From the NCBI GenBank assembly GCA_902578445.1, contig CACHDC010000013.1, positions 1 to 33,433 of the forward strand: a DNA stretch of 33,433 bases, read 5' to 3'. Shown piece after piece: positions 1-9,095 of the stretch. The translations under genes and the position numbers were made by a program. Numbering within the stretch: the stretch's first letter is position 1; each line of letters starts with the position of its first letter. The stretch comes from an uncultured Synechococcaceae cyanobacterium. Its GTDB lineage: Bacteria > Cyanobacteriota > Cyanobacteriia > PCC-6307 > Cyanobiaceae. The notes below the pieces were generated by a model that did not search any database, was not told the DNA's origin, and was given only the letters and a program-made list of their open reading frames with translations.

Positions 1-1392
1 TCTGTATATGAACAAAATGCTCCTAAATGTGATGAAAAAATTTTTAATTTAGGAATTCCTATTCTTGGCATATGTTATGGAATGCAATTAATGGTCAAAG
101 AACTTGGAGGATCTGTTATTTCAGCAACTAAAAAAGCAGAATATGGTAGAGCACCATTAAATATAGATCAAGAATCTGAACTCCTTTTTGATGTAGAAGA
201 TAAATCTATAATGTGGATGAGTCATGGCGATTCAATTAATAGTTTGCCTGATGGATTTAATAAAATTGCTCATACCGAGAACACACTCCATGCAGCAATT
301 TCAAATGACATAAAAAAATTATTTGGCGTACAATTTCATCCTGAAGTTATTCATTCAAAGTGTGGAATGACAGTAATTAAAAATTTTGTTTATAAAATTT
401 CTCGTTGTGTGGCTGATTGGACAACCGAAACTTATATTGAAGAAACTATTCCCAGGATAAGAGCTCAAGTTGGCAATAAAAAAGTTTTGCTTGCCTTGTC
501 AGGAGGAGTTGATTCCTCTACTCTTGCTTTTCTTCTCAATAAAGCAATTGGAAATCAGCTTACATGTATGTTTATAGACCAAGGTTTCATGAGAAAAGGT
601 GAACCAGAATTTTTAATGAATTTTTTTGATAAGAAATTTCATATAAAAGTTGAATACATTAACGCAAGGGAAAGGTTTATTGGCAAATTAAAAGGTATTA
701 CTGATCCAGAACAAAAAAGGAAAATTATTGGTGAAGAATTTATCAGAGTTTTTGAAGAAGAAAGCAATAGACTCGGACCTTTTCAGTATTTAGCCCAAGG
801 TACTCTTTATCCTGATGTTATTGAAAGTGCTGGCACTAATATTGATCCTAAGACAGGTGAAAGAATAGCTGTAAAAATAAAGAGTCATCATAACGTAGGT
901 GGATTACCAAAAGATTTACAATTTAAACTAGTTGAGCCATTAAGAAAACTTTTTAAGGATGAAGTCCGAAAAGTGGGGGCTGCTTTAGGTTTGCCTGATG
1001 AAATTATAAAAAGGCATCCATTCCCAGGACCAGGATTAGCTATCAGAATTTTGGGAGAGGTGAATAATGCAAAACTTGATTGTTTAAGAGATGCAGATTG
1101 GATAGTAAGAGACGAGATTAAAAAAGCAGGTCTTTACAATGATATTTGGCAAGCTTTTGCAGTATTGTTACCTGTAAAAACAGTAGGAGTTATGGGTGAT
1201 AAAAGGACTTATGCATGGCCAATAGTTTTACGATGTGTATCTAGTGAAGATGGCATGACAGCCGATTGGTCAAAAATTCCTTTTGAGATTTTGGAGAGGA
1301 TTGCAAATAGAATCGTAAATGAAGTAATTTCAGTTAATAGAGTTGTTTATGATATTACAAGTAAACCTCCAGGAACTATTGAGTGGGAGTGA
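1..1392 (+). CDS. guaA: GMP synthase (glutamine-hydrolysing), 5' truncated by window start
   Basis: Frame 1 is open from base 1 ([31 protein letters not shown]...). Class I GATase motif GICYGMQ, PP-loop [13 protein letters not shown]-terminal [13 protein letters not shown] typical of GuaA. Confidence 0.97.
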   Translation, partial: SVYEQNAPKCDEKIFNLGIPILGICYGMQLMVKELGGSVISATKKAEYGRAPLNIDQESELLFDVEDKSIMWMSHGDSINSLPDGFNKIAHTENTLHAAISNDIKKLFGVQFHPEVIHSKCGMTVIKNFVYKISRCVADWTTETYIEETIPRIRAQVGNKKVLLALSGGVDSSTLAFLLNKAIGNQLTCMFIDQGFMRKGEPEFLMNFFDKKFHIKVEYINARERFIGKLKGITDPEQKRKIIGEEFIRVFEEESNRLGPFQYLAQGTLYPDVIESAGTNIDPKTGERIAVKIKSHHNVGGLPKDLQFKLVEPLRKLFKDEVRKVGAALGLPDEIIKRHPFPGPGLAIRILGEVNNAKLDCLRDADWIVRDEIKKAGLYNDIWQAFAVLLPVKTVGVMGDKRTYAWPIVLRCVSSEDGMTADWSKIPFEILERIANRIVNEVISVNRVVYDITSKPPGTIEWE

Positions 1393-1643
1393 CGGAAAAT
1401 CCCCTAATTTCATTAAAAATGGAACTCATAGGTTTGTCACGAGAATTTTACTTCAAAGAAATCAATGATTCCAATGACTTTGAAGCATAAAAAATGGGTA
1501 GAACCATTGAGTGATAATAAAACGTAGGGTATAAACCCAGTCTTAGTCTATAAAACTTGGTTGCATATAGACTTCAAGCATAGGTAAAAATCTATTTCTA
1601 TAGAGAAATCCCAGAGTTTAAAATTTCCCTAAACCTTAAGAAA

Positions 1644-1961
1644 TTAATAGTTTATTTTTTTAATTTTTTCTAAATTCCATTTGTCAAATATTAATTTCAT
1701 TTCTCTTTCGTAGTATCTTACTTTCTTCGAGAAGGGTAATGTTTGAATAATTATCCCAAAGGGAAATTTAAAAAAAGAAGAAACATAAACAATATAAAAC
1801 TCGACAAATGAAGGTTTTGGTGGGAGAGGTAAATTTTTTATATATGCCCAATCAATGCATGGTTTAAGTTGCTTATCACTAGCATCAATATTTTTTCTAC
1901 ATCTCCAGTAAGAGAATAGATAAATCCCTATAAAAATCGGTATTGGAAGAAGTCGTAACAT
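1644..1961 (-). CDS. hypothetical protein, N-terminal transmembrane segment
   Basis: 105-aa ORF with hydrophobic N-terminus (LRLLPIPIFIGIYLFSYW); no recognised family. Confidence 0.5.
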   Translation of the reverse strand: MLRLLPIPIFIGIYLFSYWRCRKNIDASDKQLKPCIDWAYIKNLPLPPKPSFVEFYIVYVSSFFKFPFGIIIQTLPFSKKVRYYEREMKLIFDKWNLEKIKKINY

Positions 1962-2066
1962 TTAATATCAAGGATAATTTTTCTCCTCATTGATTCATAT
2001 TAAGTTGATAGTTTAGTTTTTATGAAAATTCCTGATGATACCCCAAAGGAACACCTTTCCTTCTTA

Positions 2067-2098
2067 AAAATAAAATATGAGGGCATTTGTTTGCCCTC
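2067..2098 (-). terminator. Rho-independent terminator of the candidate sRNA, copy 1
   Basis: Minus strand GAGGGC AAACAAAT GCCCTC ATATTTTATTTTT. Confidence 0.7.
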
Positions 2099-2218
2099 TT
2101 CGAGTCTTATGCCCCTCGCTGTCCACAAAGTCGATGAAGTGCTTTTGACTCCTGAATTATTTTTACTCCTGCTGAATAGAAAAAGATAGTCGTGCAAGCC
2201 ACAAAGCACTTTTACTCG
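2072..2218 (-). ncRNA. Candidate structured small RNA, copy 1 (approximate ends)
   Basis: Repeat-conserved; TATTAT -10-like box upstream; conserved AAGTGCTTT/AAAGCACTT complementarity; ends in a GAGGGC-N8-GCCCTC hairpin plus T-rich tract. Overlapping ORFs use different frames in the two copies. Confidence 0.55.
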
Positions 2219-2284
2219 GGTAATAATACTCTATGAAATTCAAGTTAATAGGAGGACAATATAGATATAGATCTAGGAGGTCTT

Positions 2285-2467
2285 ATGAAACTATTCAATC
2301 AATTCAATGTCCTTTCAAGATACCTAACTGCATTTAATTATGCAGGGTTAAACTTGAATGAGACTCCACAAGAATTAGAAAAATGTACTCCTGAGTTTCA
2401 ACACTTTTGGGAAAAAGAATGTAGGGAACATCCAGCTAATCAAAATTGTTTAATTTACTGCGACTGA
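2285..2467 (+). CDS. small hypothetical protein (60 aa) launched from the repeat-borne leader
   Basis: ATG preceded by AGGAGGTCTT (strong SD); the repeat provides leader and start; ends TGA at 2465-2467. Confidence 0.65.
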   Translation: MKLFNQFNVLSRYLTAFNYAGLNLNETPQELEKCTPEFQHFWEKECREHPANQNCLIYCD

Positions 2468-2541
2468 GTAATTAATTTTTAGTGTTCATTACTAAAATCC
2501 TCCTAAAAATAGCTTGACTTCAGGTTTTCCTCAGGAAAAAT

Positions 2542-2625
2542 ATGTGTTATTATGGGTTCAAACATTTTGCTATCACTGTGTTTTTGACTGCCTTATTAGT
2601 ACTTAATATTATAGACTGGGAGTAA
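2542..2625 (+). CDS. possible 27-aa single-TM small protein (MCYYGFKHFAITVFLTALLVLNIIDWE)
   Basis: Manual translation; upstream AGGAAAAAT weak SD; hydrophobic core. Below the ORF-track cutoff. Confidence 0.35.
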   Translation: MCYYGFKHFAITVFLTALLVLNIIDWE

Positions 2626-2699
2626 ATTAATAAATTTTCCAAAAAAATTTAAGACTATTCTTTTATATAAGAAATATTTTACATGAGATATTAATTGTA

Positions 2700-3413
2700 A
2701 TGAAAAAGATTATTAAATTAAGTCGATCTACTGTTGAAAAATATCTTAATTGCCCAAGATGTTGCGTGCTTGACAAAAAGTATCAAATAAAACCTCCATC
2801 TCTACCATTCACTTTAAATATAGCGGTAGATAATTTATGTAAAAATGAATTTGATTACTACAGAAAAATTCAGGAACCGCATCCCTTGTTCATTGAACAT
2901 GGTATTGATGCTGTTCCTTTTAAGCACAAAGATTTAGAACGTTGGAGAAGTAATTTTCAAGGTATAAGATATAAGTCAATTGAACATAATTATGATTTTG
3001 GTGGAGCTGTGGATGATATTTGGCAGAAAAAAAATGGTGACCTTATCATTATTGATGTAAAATCAACATCTAGAAATATTTTTGATTGGTCTGAGACTTT
3101 TAATAAATACGAATATGCAAAAGCTTATAAGAGACAATTAGAAATGTATCAGTGGTTATTTAAAAAAAACGGTTTTCATGTGGCTAAAGAAGCTTATCTT
3201 TTATATTTCAATGGAAAGAAAAATGAAGAGTTTTTTAATAACCAATTAAAATTTGATGTACATCTTATTAAATTAGATTGTTCTACTTCATGGGTAGAAA
3301 ATAAGATCATTGATACGGTCAATTTATTACGTTCGGATAATTTCCCCAAACCTTCTTTGAATTGTGAATACTGTAATTATTTAAAGAAGCGTTGGCAGTT
3401 ATCGATAACTTAA
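2700..3413 (+). CDS. PD-(D/E)XK nuclease superfamily protein, Cas4/RecB-like with paired Cys motifs
   Basis: N-terminal NCPRC, GGAVDDIW...LIIIDVKST (D...DxK core), QLEMYQWLF (QhxxY motif), C-terminal NCEYCNY. Confidence 0.8.
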   Translation: MKKIIKLSRSTVEKYLNCPRCCVLDKKYQIKPPSLPFTLNIAVDNLCKNEFDYYRKIQEPHPLFIEHGIDAVPFKHKDLERWRSNFQGIRYKSIEHNYDFGGAVDDIWQKKNGDLIIIDVKSTSRNIFDWSETFNKYEYAKAYKRQLEMYQWLFKKNGFHVAKEAYLLYFNGKKNEEFFNNQLKFDVHLIKLDCSTSWVENKIIDTVNLLRSDNFPKPSLNCEYCNYLKKRWQLSIT

Positions 3414-3493
3414 TTTTCATAGGATAATTTTTTATATTTCTGGAAAAATAGTGAATAAAAGATAATCTTTAATTAGATCATTAATTTAAACTT

Positions 3494-4102
3494 TTGATAA
3501 CAACGAAAAATCCTGAAAAAAAGATAGCTAATCATCTCCAACAAGATGTAGTAAAAGTATCTGGCAAGAAAATTTTTATCAATCCTTTTTTATATTGGAG
3601 GAGATTTGACGAAAATACTAATAGATGGCTTAGAGAACCTGGGCAAATGTCAGAGGATCAAATTGGACCAAACAGGAACCGTTTTTATCCAGAAATAGAG
3701 TGGGCTGATTTAAGTCATGAGCAAAGGCTAATAAAAGATGCAACTGTAGAGATGTTTTTAAAAACTCTTGAATTGATAAGTACATTTCATCCTTACCTTA
3801 GTTCAGGACAATTATTAGAAGTGGAGAGAAAAATGGCGATTATCAAAAAGATTCCTTTCGAAAAGTGGGTAACAAAATCTTTTGCTAAAAAGGCAAGATT
3901 ATTAGAAAACGAAAAAAGAAAATATAAAAGAGAAAGATTTTTTAGTAGTTGGAGAGAATGGTTTAGTCTTGAAAATACTCAACAAGCTATTTTGCCGTTA
4001 ATCGTAACTGTATTTATTTCTTCATTTATTGGATGGACTTTAGGGATATCAAAGAATAGTTGTAATCCTTATTTTGAACAAAATATAGATCAATTAAATT
4101 AA
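3494..4102 (+). CDS. conserved hypothetical protein with C-terminal TM segment
   Basis: 202-aa ORF from TTG start; C-terminal ILPLIVTVFISSFIGWTLGI. Confidence 0.65.
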   Translation: MITTKNPEKKIANHLQQDVVKVSGKKIFINPFLYWRRFDENTNRWLREPGQMSEDQIGPNRNRFYPEIEWADLSHEQRLIKDATVEMFLKTLELISTFHPYLSSGQLLEVERKMAIIKKIPFEKWVTKSFAKKARLLENEKRKYKRERFFSSWREWFSLENTQQAILPLIVTVFISSFIGWTLGISKNSCNPYFEQNIDQLN

Positions 4103-4210
4103 TTTGTTTTTAATAATTTTTAACTATATAAGTAAATAGAATTTTGAAAAAGATTTTTTTTTCCCTAAGATTAAATTAATTGAAGTAATTACCTAAAAAG
4201 TATAAGTTTT

Positions 4211-4354
4211 ATGATTGAAAATTTGAATTCAAATAATATTGAAAATGATGAGTTAAATCTGAATAATGAAGATAATGATTATAAAGATTTAATCAATAGA
4301 CTTAAGGAGATAAAATCAACTATTACTTTATTGGAAAAAACAATATTTAAATAA
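4211..4354 (+). CDS. small acidic/coiled hypothetical protein (47 aa)
   Basis: Manual translation MIENLNSNNIENDELNLNNEDNDYKDLINRLKEIKSTITLLEKTIFK*, directly upstream of the PBP2 ORF. Confidence 0.5.
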   Translation: MIENLNSNNIENDELNLNNEDNDYKDLINRLKEIKSTITLLEKTIFK

Positions 4355-4365
4355 ATTTTATAGTT

Positions 4366-6156
4366 TTGATAAAAACAACTTCTAATAAAAAACTTATTTC
4401 ATTAAAGAGACAACCACTAGTCTTACTTATTTTTTCTTCTATTTCGTTTTTATTGATTTTATTAAGGTTAATTTTCTTACAACTTTTAAATTATGAATCT
4501 TTTAAGAAGATGTCAGATGAGAATAGAATCAGACTTATTGCTTCACAGCCAATACGAGGAAGAATACTAGATAAAAATGGTTATGTTTTAGCAGATAGTA
4601 GAATTAAATATTCTTTAATAATGAAGCCTCAATCTGTTAATAAAAGCAATTGGGAAAAACATAAATCAAGTATTTCTAATTTATTAAATATTGATAATAA
4701 TGTGATTCAAAAAAAATATTCTGAAGGTCTAAAAAATCAAAAACTTTCAGTAATTATTCTTGACGATTTAAATGTAGATCAATTAATAAAATTCAAGGAA
4801 AATGAAGACAATTTATTTAGTTTTGAAATAGCTACCAAATTAATTAGAAATTATCCTTACAAATCTCTTGCTGCCCATGTGATTGGCTATACACAGCCAA
4901 TCACTGAATCAGAATATGAATTCTTATCTAAGAAGGGTTATAAATTAAATGACTTAATAGGAAGAACAGGAATTGAATACGTTTACGAAGATTTTATAAG
5001 AGGTGAATGGGGCGGTGAAATGGTTGAAGTAAATTCATTAGGAAAATTTCAAAGATCGTTGGGTATAAAACCTCCATCAAAAGGTAATGATATTGAACTT
5101 ACAATCGACCTTGATCTCCAATTAGTTGCTGAGGAAGCTCTTAAAGATAAAAAGGCTGGAGCAATAATAGTGATGGATCCAAGAGATGGTGCAATAAGAG
5201 CTATGGTAAGTAGGCCTAACTTCGATTTGAATTTTTTTTCAAAGGATTTTAAGCCTGAAAAAGAATATAATAATATTTTTAATTCTCCTGAAAAACCACT
5301 TTTTAATAGAGCATTAAATGCTTATGATCCAGGAAGTGTTTGGAAAATTGTAACTGCTTTAGCAGGCTTAGAAAGTGGAAAATTTCCTAGAGATACTATG
5401 TTAGTTACGAAACCATGTATTACTTATGGGAGTCAATGTTTTAGAGAGCATAATGATTTAGGTTTTGGAATAATAGGTTATGAAGATGCTTTAAAAGTTT
5501 CTAGTAATACTTTTTTTTATCAAGTGGGTTATGGAGTTGGAGTTGATGAAATTCATAAGGTCTCTCTAAAACTTGGTTTTAACACTTTATCTGGAATTGA
5601 AATTTCTGAACAAGAAAATATAGGATTAGTAGCTAGCAGTGAATGGGCCAAAGAAGGTAGGGGATGGGGACAACCAGGAAGAACCCCTTGGGTCCCAGAA
5701 GATATTGCGAGTATGTCTATTGGACAAATGGTTGTTCAAGTAACTCCGATTCAAATAGCTAGAGCATATGCAGCGATTGCTAATGGAGGTTATTTAGTTA
5801 CCCCACATTTGACTAAACAACATAGAGAATCTTTGTCTGACAAATCAAAAATTAGACTTGATATTGATCCTAATCATATCCAGTTACTAAAAAATGGTTT
5901 ACGAAAAGTTGTTGAATCTGGAACAGGTGTAGGAATTAATACTGGAGTAATTAATCTGCCCCCAGTTTCTGGTAAAACGGGAACCGCTGAAGATTGGAAG
6001 ACTGGTTTGGATCATGCTTGGTTTGTATGTTTCACTCCATCAGAGAAAAGTGAATTACTAGTTGTCGCTTTTGCCCAAAATACACCAGGTGGTGGGTCAG
6101 TTCATGCACTTCCTATGGCGAAAGAAATTCTAAAAGTTTGGAATAAAAATAATTGA
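4366..6156 (+). CDS. mrdA: penicillin-binding protein 2 (peptidoglycan D,D-transpeptidase)
   Basis: N-terminal TM; PIRGRILDKNGYVLA; SxxK in DPGSVWKIV; SxN in SSNTFF; KTG in SGKTGTAE. TTG start. Confidence 0.88.
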   Translation: MIKTTSNKKLISLKRQPLVLLIFSSISFLLILLRLIFLQLLNYESFKKMSDENRIRLIASQPIRGRILDKNGYVLADSRIKYSLIMKPQSVNKSNWEKHKSSISNLLNIDNNVIQKKYSEGLKNQKLSVIILDDLNVDQLIKFKENEDNLFSFEIATKLIRNYPYKSLAAHVIGYTQPITESEYEFLSKKGYKLNDLIGRTGIEYVYEDFIRGEWGGEMVEVNSLGKFQRSLGIKPPSKGNDIELTIDLDLQLVAEEALKDKKAGAIIVMDPRDGAIRAMVSRPNFDLNFFSKDFKPEKEYNNIFNSPEKPLFNRALNAYDPGSVWKIVTALAGLESGKFPRDTMLVTKPCITYGSQCFREHNDLGFGIIGYEDALKVSSNTFFYQVGYGVGVDEIHKVSLKLGFNTLSGIEISEQENIGLVASSEWAKEGRGWGQPGRTPWVPEDIASMSIGQMVVQVTPIQIARAYAAIANGGYLVTPHLTKQHRESLSDKSKIRLDIDPNHIQLLKNGLRKVVESGTGVGINTGVINLPPVSGKTGTAEDWKTGLDHAWFVCFTPSEKSELLVVAFAQNTPGGGSVHALPMAKEILKVWNKNN

Positions 6157-6180
6157 TAAGACGTTTTTAATTACAAATTT

Positions 6181-6705
6181 TTATGTTTTTATTTTTTTCA
6201 TTTGAAGCAGTCTTTGAATAATATCTTCAATAGTTTTTGTATCTATCGGTTTACTATACGAGGACAAAAGTTGTCTCCCTAATACCTGACTTCCTAAATG
6301 CACTAATTGAATGCGCAATGAGGTGAGTAACTCTAACCCTATTCCACCAGAGAATGTAGCAATTGCGATTGGTTGACCATTAAATAAATTCCTAAAGTCA
6401 TCTCCTGAAATAGATAACCAAGCTATAAAGTTTGAGAGAATAGGGGGAATAGATCCATTATATTCAGGAGCACAAATCACCCACTTTTCTATTGCGAAAA
6501 GCTTTCTTTTTAATTCTTCTATGACTACTGGGATATTATCTTTGCTATGAATTCTTGGATTAAATAATGGAATATCAAGAGTCGTAAGATCTAATATCTC
6601 AGAACTTATTTTCAGTTCATTGCTTTTTTCAAGGAATTTTTCAGAAAGTTCTAGATTCTTGCCACAACTAGCAGTAATGATTATAAGATCTTTTGATTCA
6701 GTCAT
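6181..6705 (-). CDS. NADPH-dependent FMN reductase family protein
   Basis: Flavodoxin-like fold; CAPEYNGSIPPILSNFIAWLS motif. Confidence 0.88.
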   Translation of the reverse strand: MTESKDLIIITASCGKNLELSEKFLEKSNELKISSEILDLTTLDIPLFNPRIHSKDNIPVVIEELKRKLFAIEKWVICAPEYNGSIPPILSNFIAWLSISGDDFRNLFNGQPIAIATFSGGIGLELLTSLRIQLVHLGSQVLGRQLLSSYSKPIDTKTIEDIIQRLLQMKKIKT

Positions 6706-6722
6706 ACATTAGAAAAATAAAT

Positions 6723-8525
6723 TTAATAGCTAGCACCAGTTTTACGGTGATGAACTGCTGTCAGACTATCGGATTTTAGTATATTACCGTGTAGTACTTC
6801 AGCGTATATTACCCAATGATCTCCACATTCCATTCTCTCTTTTACTGAAGCGTCTAACCACGCTAAAGATTCAGGAATGATTATTTGTTCATTAGGAGTT
6901 AATTTAATATCTAAACCTTCAAATCTATCTTCGCCTGGTGCAAAGGGTTTTGTGAATCTTTTCAAGGGTTCTTTAAAATCTTTTTCACTAAGAATATTTA
7001 ATGCGAATGAATCTCCTATTTGCAGAAGAGACTCTACTGATCTATCTTTTGCTACTGCAATACTTAATCCCGGAGGAGAAAAACTTGCTTGACTCACCCA
7101 GGATGCAAGCATAGCTCCTTTAATATTATTCTCATCTTTGCCTTTAGAGGCAGTTAGAACGCAGAGTGAGCCAATTACTCTTCCAAGGGCTTGTAGCTTT
7201 GGATCCGTTTTGCTTGTAATCATTCCAGTATCCGACTTTCTAGGTTTTTTCTTTGCTTTTTTTATAATTTTTCTTCCAAAATGAGTTCCTATTTCTTCTA
7301 GCTCTTTAATCTTTGGTTTATTTGGACTGAATTTAATTCTTATAGGGTCAAAACTAAACTTAAAACCACCGTCTTTTAATTTTGTTTCAAGTAAATCTAT
7401 AGCCTCGCCGCTCCAGCCAAAACTGCCAAAAATTCCCACTGGCTTATCTCTATTGCCCTCTGCTAACAATGTTCCTAGTGCACTAACTATTGGAGTTGGG
7501 GCGTGACCACCCAATGTAGGTGAGCCAATTAAATATCCATCAGCATTTTGGATAGATTTTACAAGTACATTATTAGGTGTAAATTCACAATTAATACTAT
7601 CAACTTCTACAGAGGTTCTATTTATCCCTTTAGCTAATGCATCACCTATTGAAGCTGTATTTCCATATGCACTTGCATATATCAAAGCGATCTTAAGATT
7701 ATTTGTTGAGAGATTTTCTCCCCATCTAATATAGTCATTCAAAAAGCTTTTTAAGCTATATTCGATCGCGGGACCATGTAATGGCGCAATAGTTTTTATG
7801 TCATAATCTGCAATTTTTTCAGTTATTGATACTACTTGATTAGACATTGGTGCCATTAAGCAATCATAAAAATGTTTCCTATCAATTTCTGTACTAACTC
7901 GATTTGTTTCAGACCAATATTTAGATGCAATGTGTGCAGAGAAAATTTTTTCACTAAGAAGTATTTCTTGATTACGTTCATAAATTATCAAGCCACCAGG
8001 CCAACGTGCTGTTGGAATAGGAATTAACTCTAGTGAAATGTTATCTAATTCTAAATTAAGTTCTTTTTTAATTATGTTTATTTCAGGTAATTGAATTTCA
8101 ATAAAGTTATCTAAGGTAGGATTTCTTCGATTCCACAGTTCGCTAATAAGTTTATAACCTGGATTAGAGCAAGTAATAGTTGTGTTTTGAAATTGGGTAT
8201 TTATATTTTTTATAGTTTCAATAATTTGGGGATTAATATGACCAGAAATGAAGTTGATTTTATCTAATCTAAATTGATCGCAAAACCTAGAAATTACTTT
8301 ATTAAATGAATTTAAATATTGTTTCTCAGGTGGATGAATAATAAAAAGTTCCTCATGACTTCTAATGAAAAAAGTATTAAAAGAGGTTCCTTTTTCAAGG
8401 TTAAATTCAAGTTCAAATCTTTCTTTATTTTGGTCTAAGAATCTTACACAAGAAAAATTTTCGGTAATTTCAAATTCTGAAAAGTTTTGATTTTTTGCGA
8501 GTAAGCCTATATTAATATCTGACAT
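6723..8525 (-). CDS. flv1: flavodiiron protein with C-terminal flavin reductase domain (Flv1-like, degenerate metal ligands)
   Basis: Beta-lactamase-like, flavodoxin and flavin reductase domains (AMLASWVSQASFSPPGLSIAVAKDR). The HxExDH motif is replaced by GHINPQ. Confidence 0.82.
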   Translation of the reverse strand: MSDINIGLLAKNQNFSEFEITENFSCVRFLDQNKERFELEFNLEKGTSFNTFFIRSHEELFIIHPPEKQYLNSFNKVISRFCDQFRLDKINFISGHINPQIIETIKNINTQFQNTTITCSNPGYKLISELWNRRNPTLDNFIEIQLPEINIIKKELNLELDNISLELIPIPTARWPGGLIIYERNQEILLSEKIFSAHIASKYWSETNRVSTEIDRKHFYDCLMAPMSNQVVSITEKIADYDIKTIAPLHGPAIEYSLKSFLNDYIRWGENLSTNNLKIALIYASAYGNTASIGDALAKGINRTSVEVDSINCEFTPNNVLVKSIQNADGYLIGSPTLGGHAPTPIVSALGTLLAEGNRDKPVGIFGSFGWSGEAIDLLETKLKDGGFKFSFDPIRIKFSPNKPKIKELEEIGTHFGRKIIKKAKKKPRKSDTGMITSKTDPKLQALGRVIGSLCVLTASKGKDENNIKGAMLASWVSQASFSPPGLSIAVAKDRSVESLLQIGDSFALNILSEKDFKEPLKRFTKPFAPGEDRFEGLDIKLTPNEQIIIPESLAWLDASVKERMECGDHWVIYAEVLHGNILKSDSLTAVHHRKTGASY

Positions 8526-8730
8526 TTTAAAGACTTATTTTTAAGTGATAATTTGTGACTTATTAGTCGTGGAGAGGTGTCATATTGACTTTCAACGGAT
8601 TTTCAACTATCGACCAGAACGTTAGTTCTTGTGAAACCGTTTTGTATCAGTCGATTATACCTATAACAGCACCATTTATGAGTTATTAAATGTAGGGTTT
8701 CCAACTGGAACGTGATTTCTTGTTGATTAT

Positions 8731-8877
8731 CTAAGCAAATTTATGATTTTTATAAATTTTTCTGTAATCATCATGCAATCTTTCTGTTGCTAATCTTCTA
8801 TTCTTCATTCCGTCTCTAATCAAATCCATTGTATGGAAGTTTTGAGTGAGAATAGTGAAAGGAGTAATGAGTTTCAT
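8731..8877 (-). CDS. small hypothetical protein (48 aa) launched from repeat copy 2
   Basis: Manual translation MKLITPFTILTQNFHTMDLIRDGMKNRRLATERLHDDYRKIYKNHKFA*; SD AGGAGATCTT before ATG; same leader as the ORF at 2285. Confidence 0.6.
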   Translation of the reverse strand: MKLITPFTILTQNFHTMDLIRDGMKNRRLATERLHDDYRKIYKNHKFA

Positions 8878-8944
8878 AAGATCTCCTATATCTACACTTA
8901 TATTGTCCTCCTTTTTACTTGAAATTCATAGGGTATTTCTACCC

Positions 8945-9095
8945 GAGTATTAGTGCTTTGTGGTTGTCACGACTATCATTTTCCATTCAGTAGGAGTAGA
9001 AATAATTCAGGAGTCAAAAGCACTTCATCGACTTTGTGGACAGCGAGGTGCATACGACTCGAAGAGGGCGAATAAATGCCCTCTTATTTTATTTT
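8945..9095 (+). ncRNA. Candidate structured small RNA, copy 2 (approximate ends)
   Basis: AGTGCTTT (8952-8959) complementary to AAAGCACT (9017-9024); terminal hairpin AAGAGGGC/GCCCTCTT then TATTTTATTTT. Confidence 0.55.
9062..9095 (+). terminator. Rho-independent terminator of the candidate sRNA, copy 2
   Basis: AAGAGGGC GAATAAAT GCCCTCTT followed by a T-rich tract. Confidence 0.75.

Larger units (their letters stand above)
2067..2292 (-). repeat. Copy 1 of a dispersed ~226-bp repeat (inverted relative to copy 2 at 8870-9096)
   Basis: The reverse complement aligns almost without gaps to 8870-9096, including a 48-nt identical core (2114-2161 vs 9001-9048). Confidence 0.93.

Noticed and set aside
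2000-2209. 69-aa ORF on the minus strand over repeat copy 1
   Set aside because: Same reason; it reads a different frame of the homologous DNA and runs through the terminator.
2700-3413. CRISPR-Cas interpretation of the Cas4-like nuclease
   Set aside because: No spacer-repeat array or other cas genes seen in the window.
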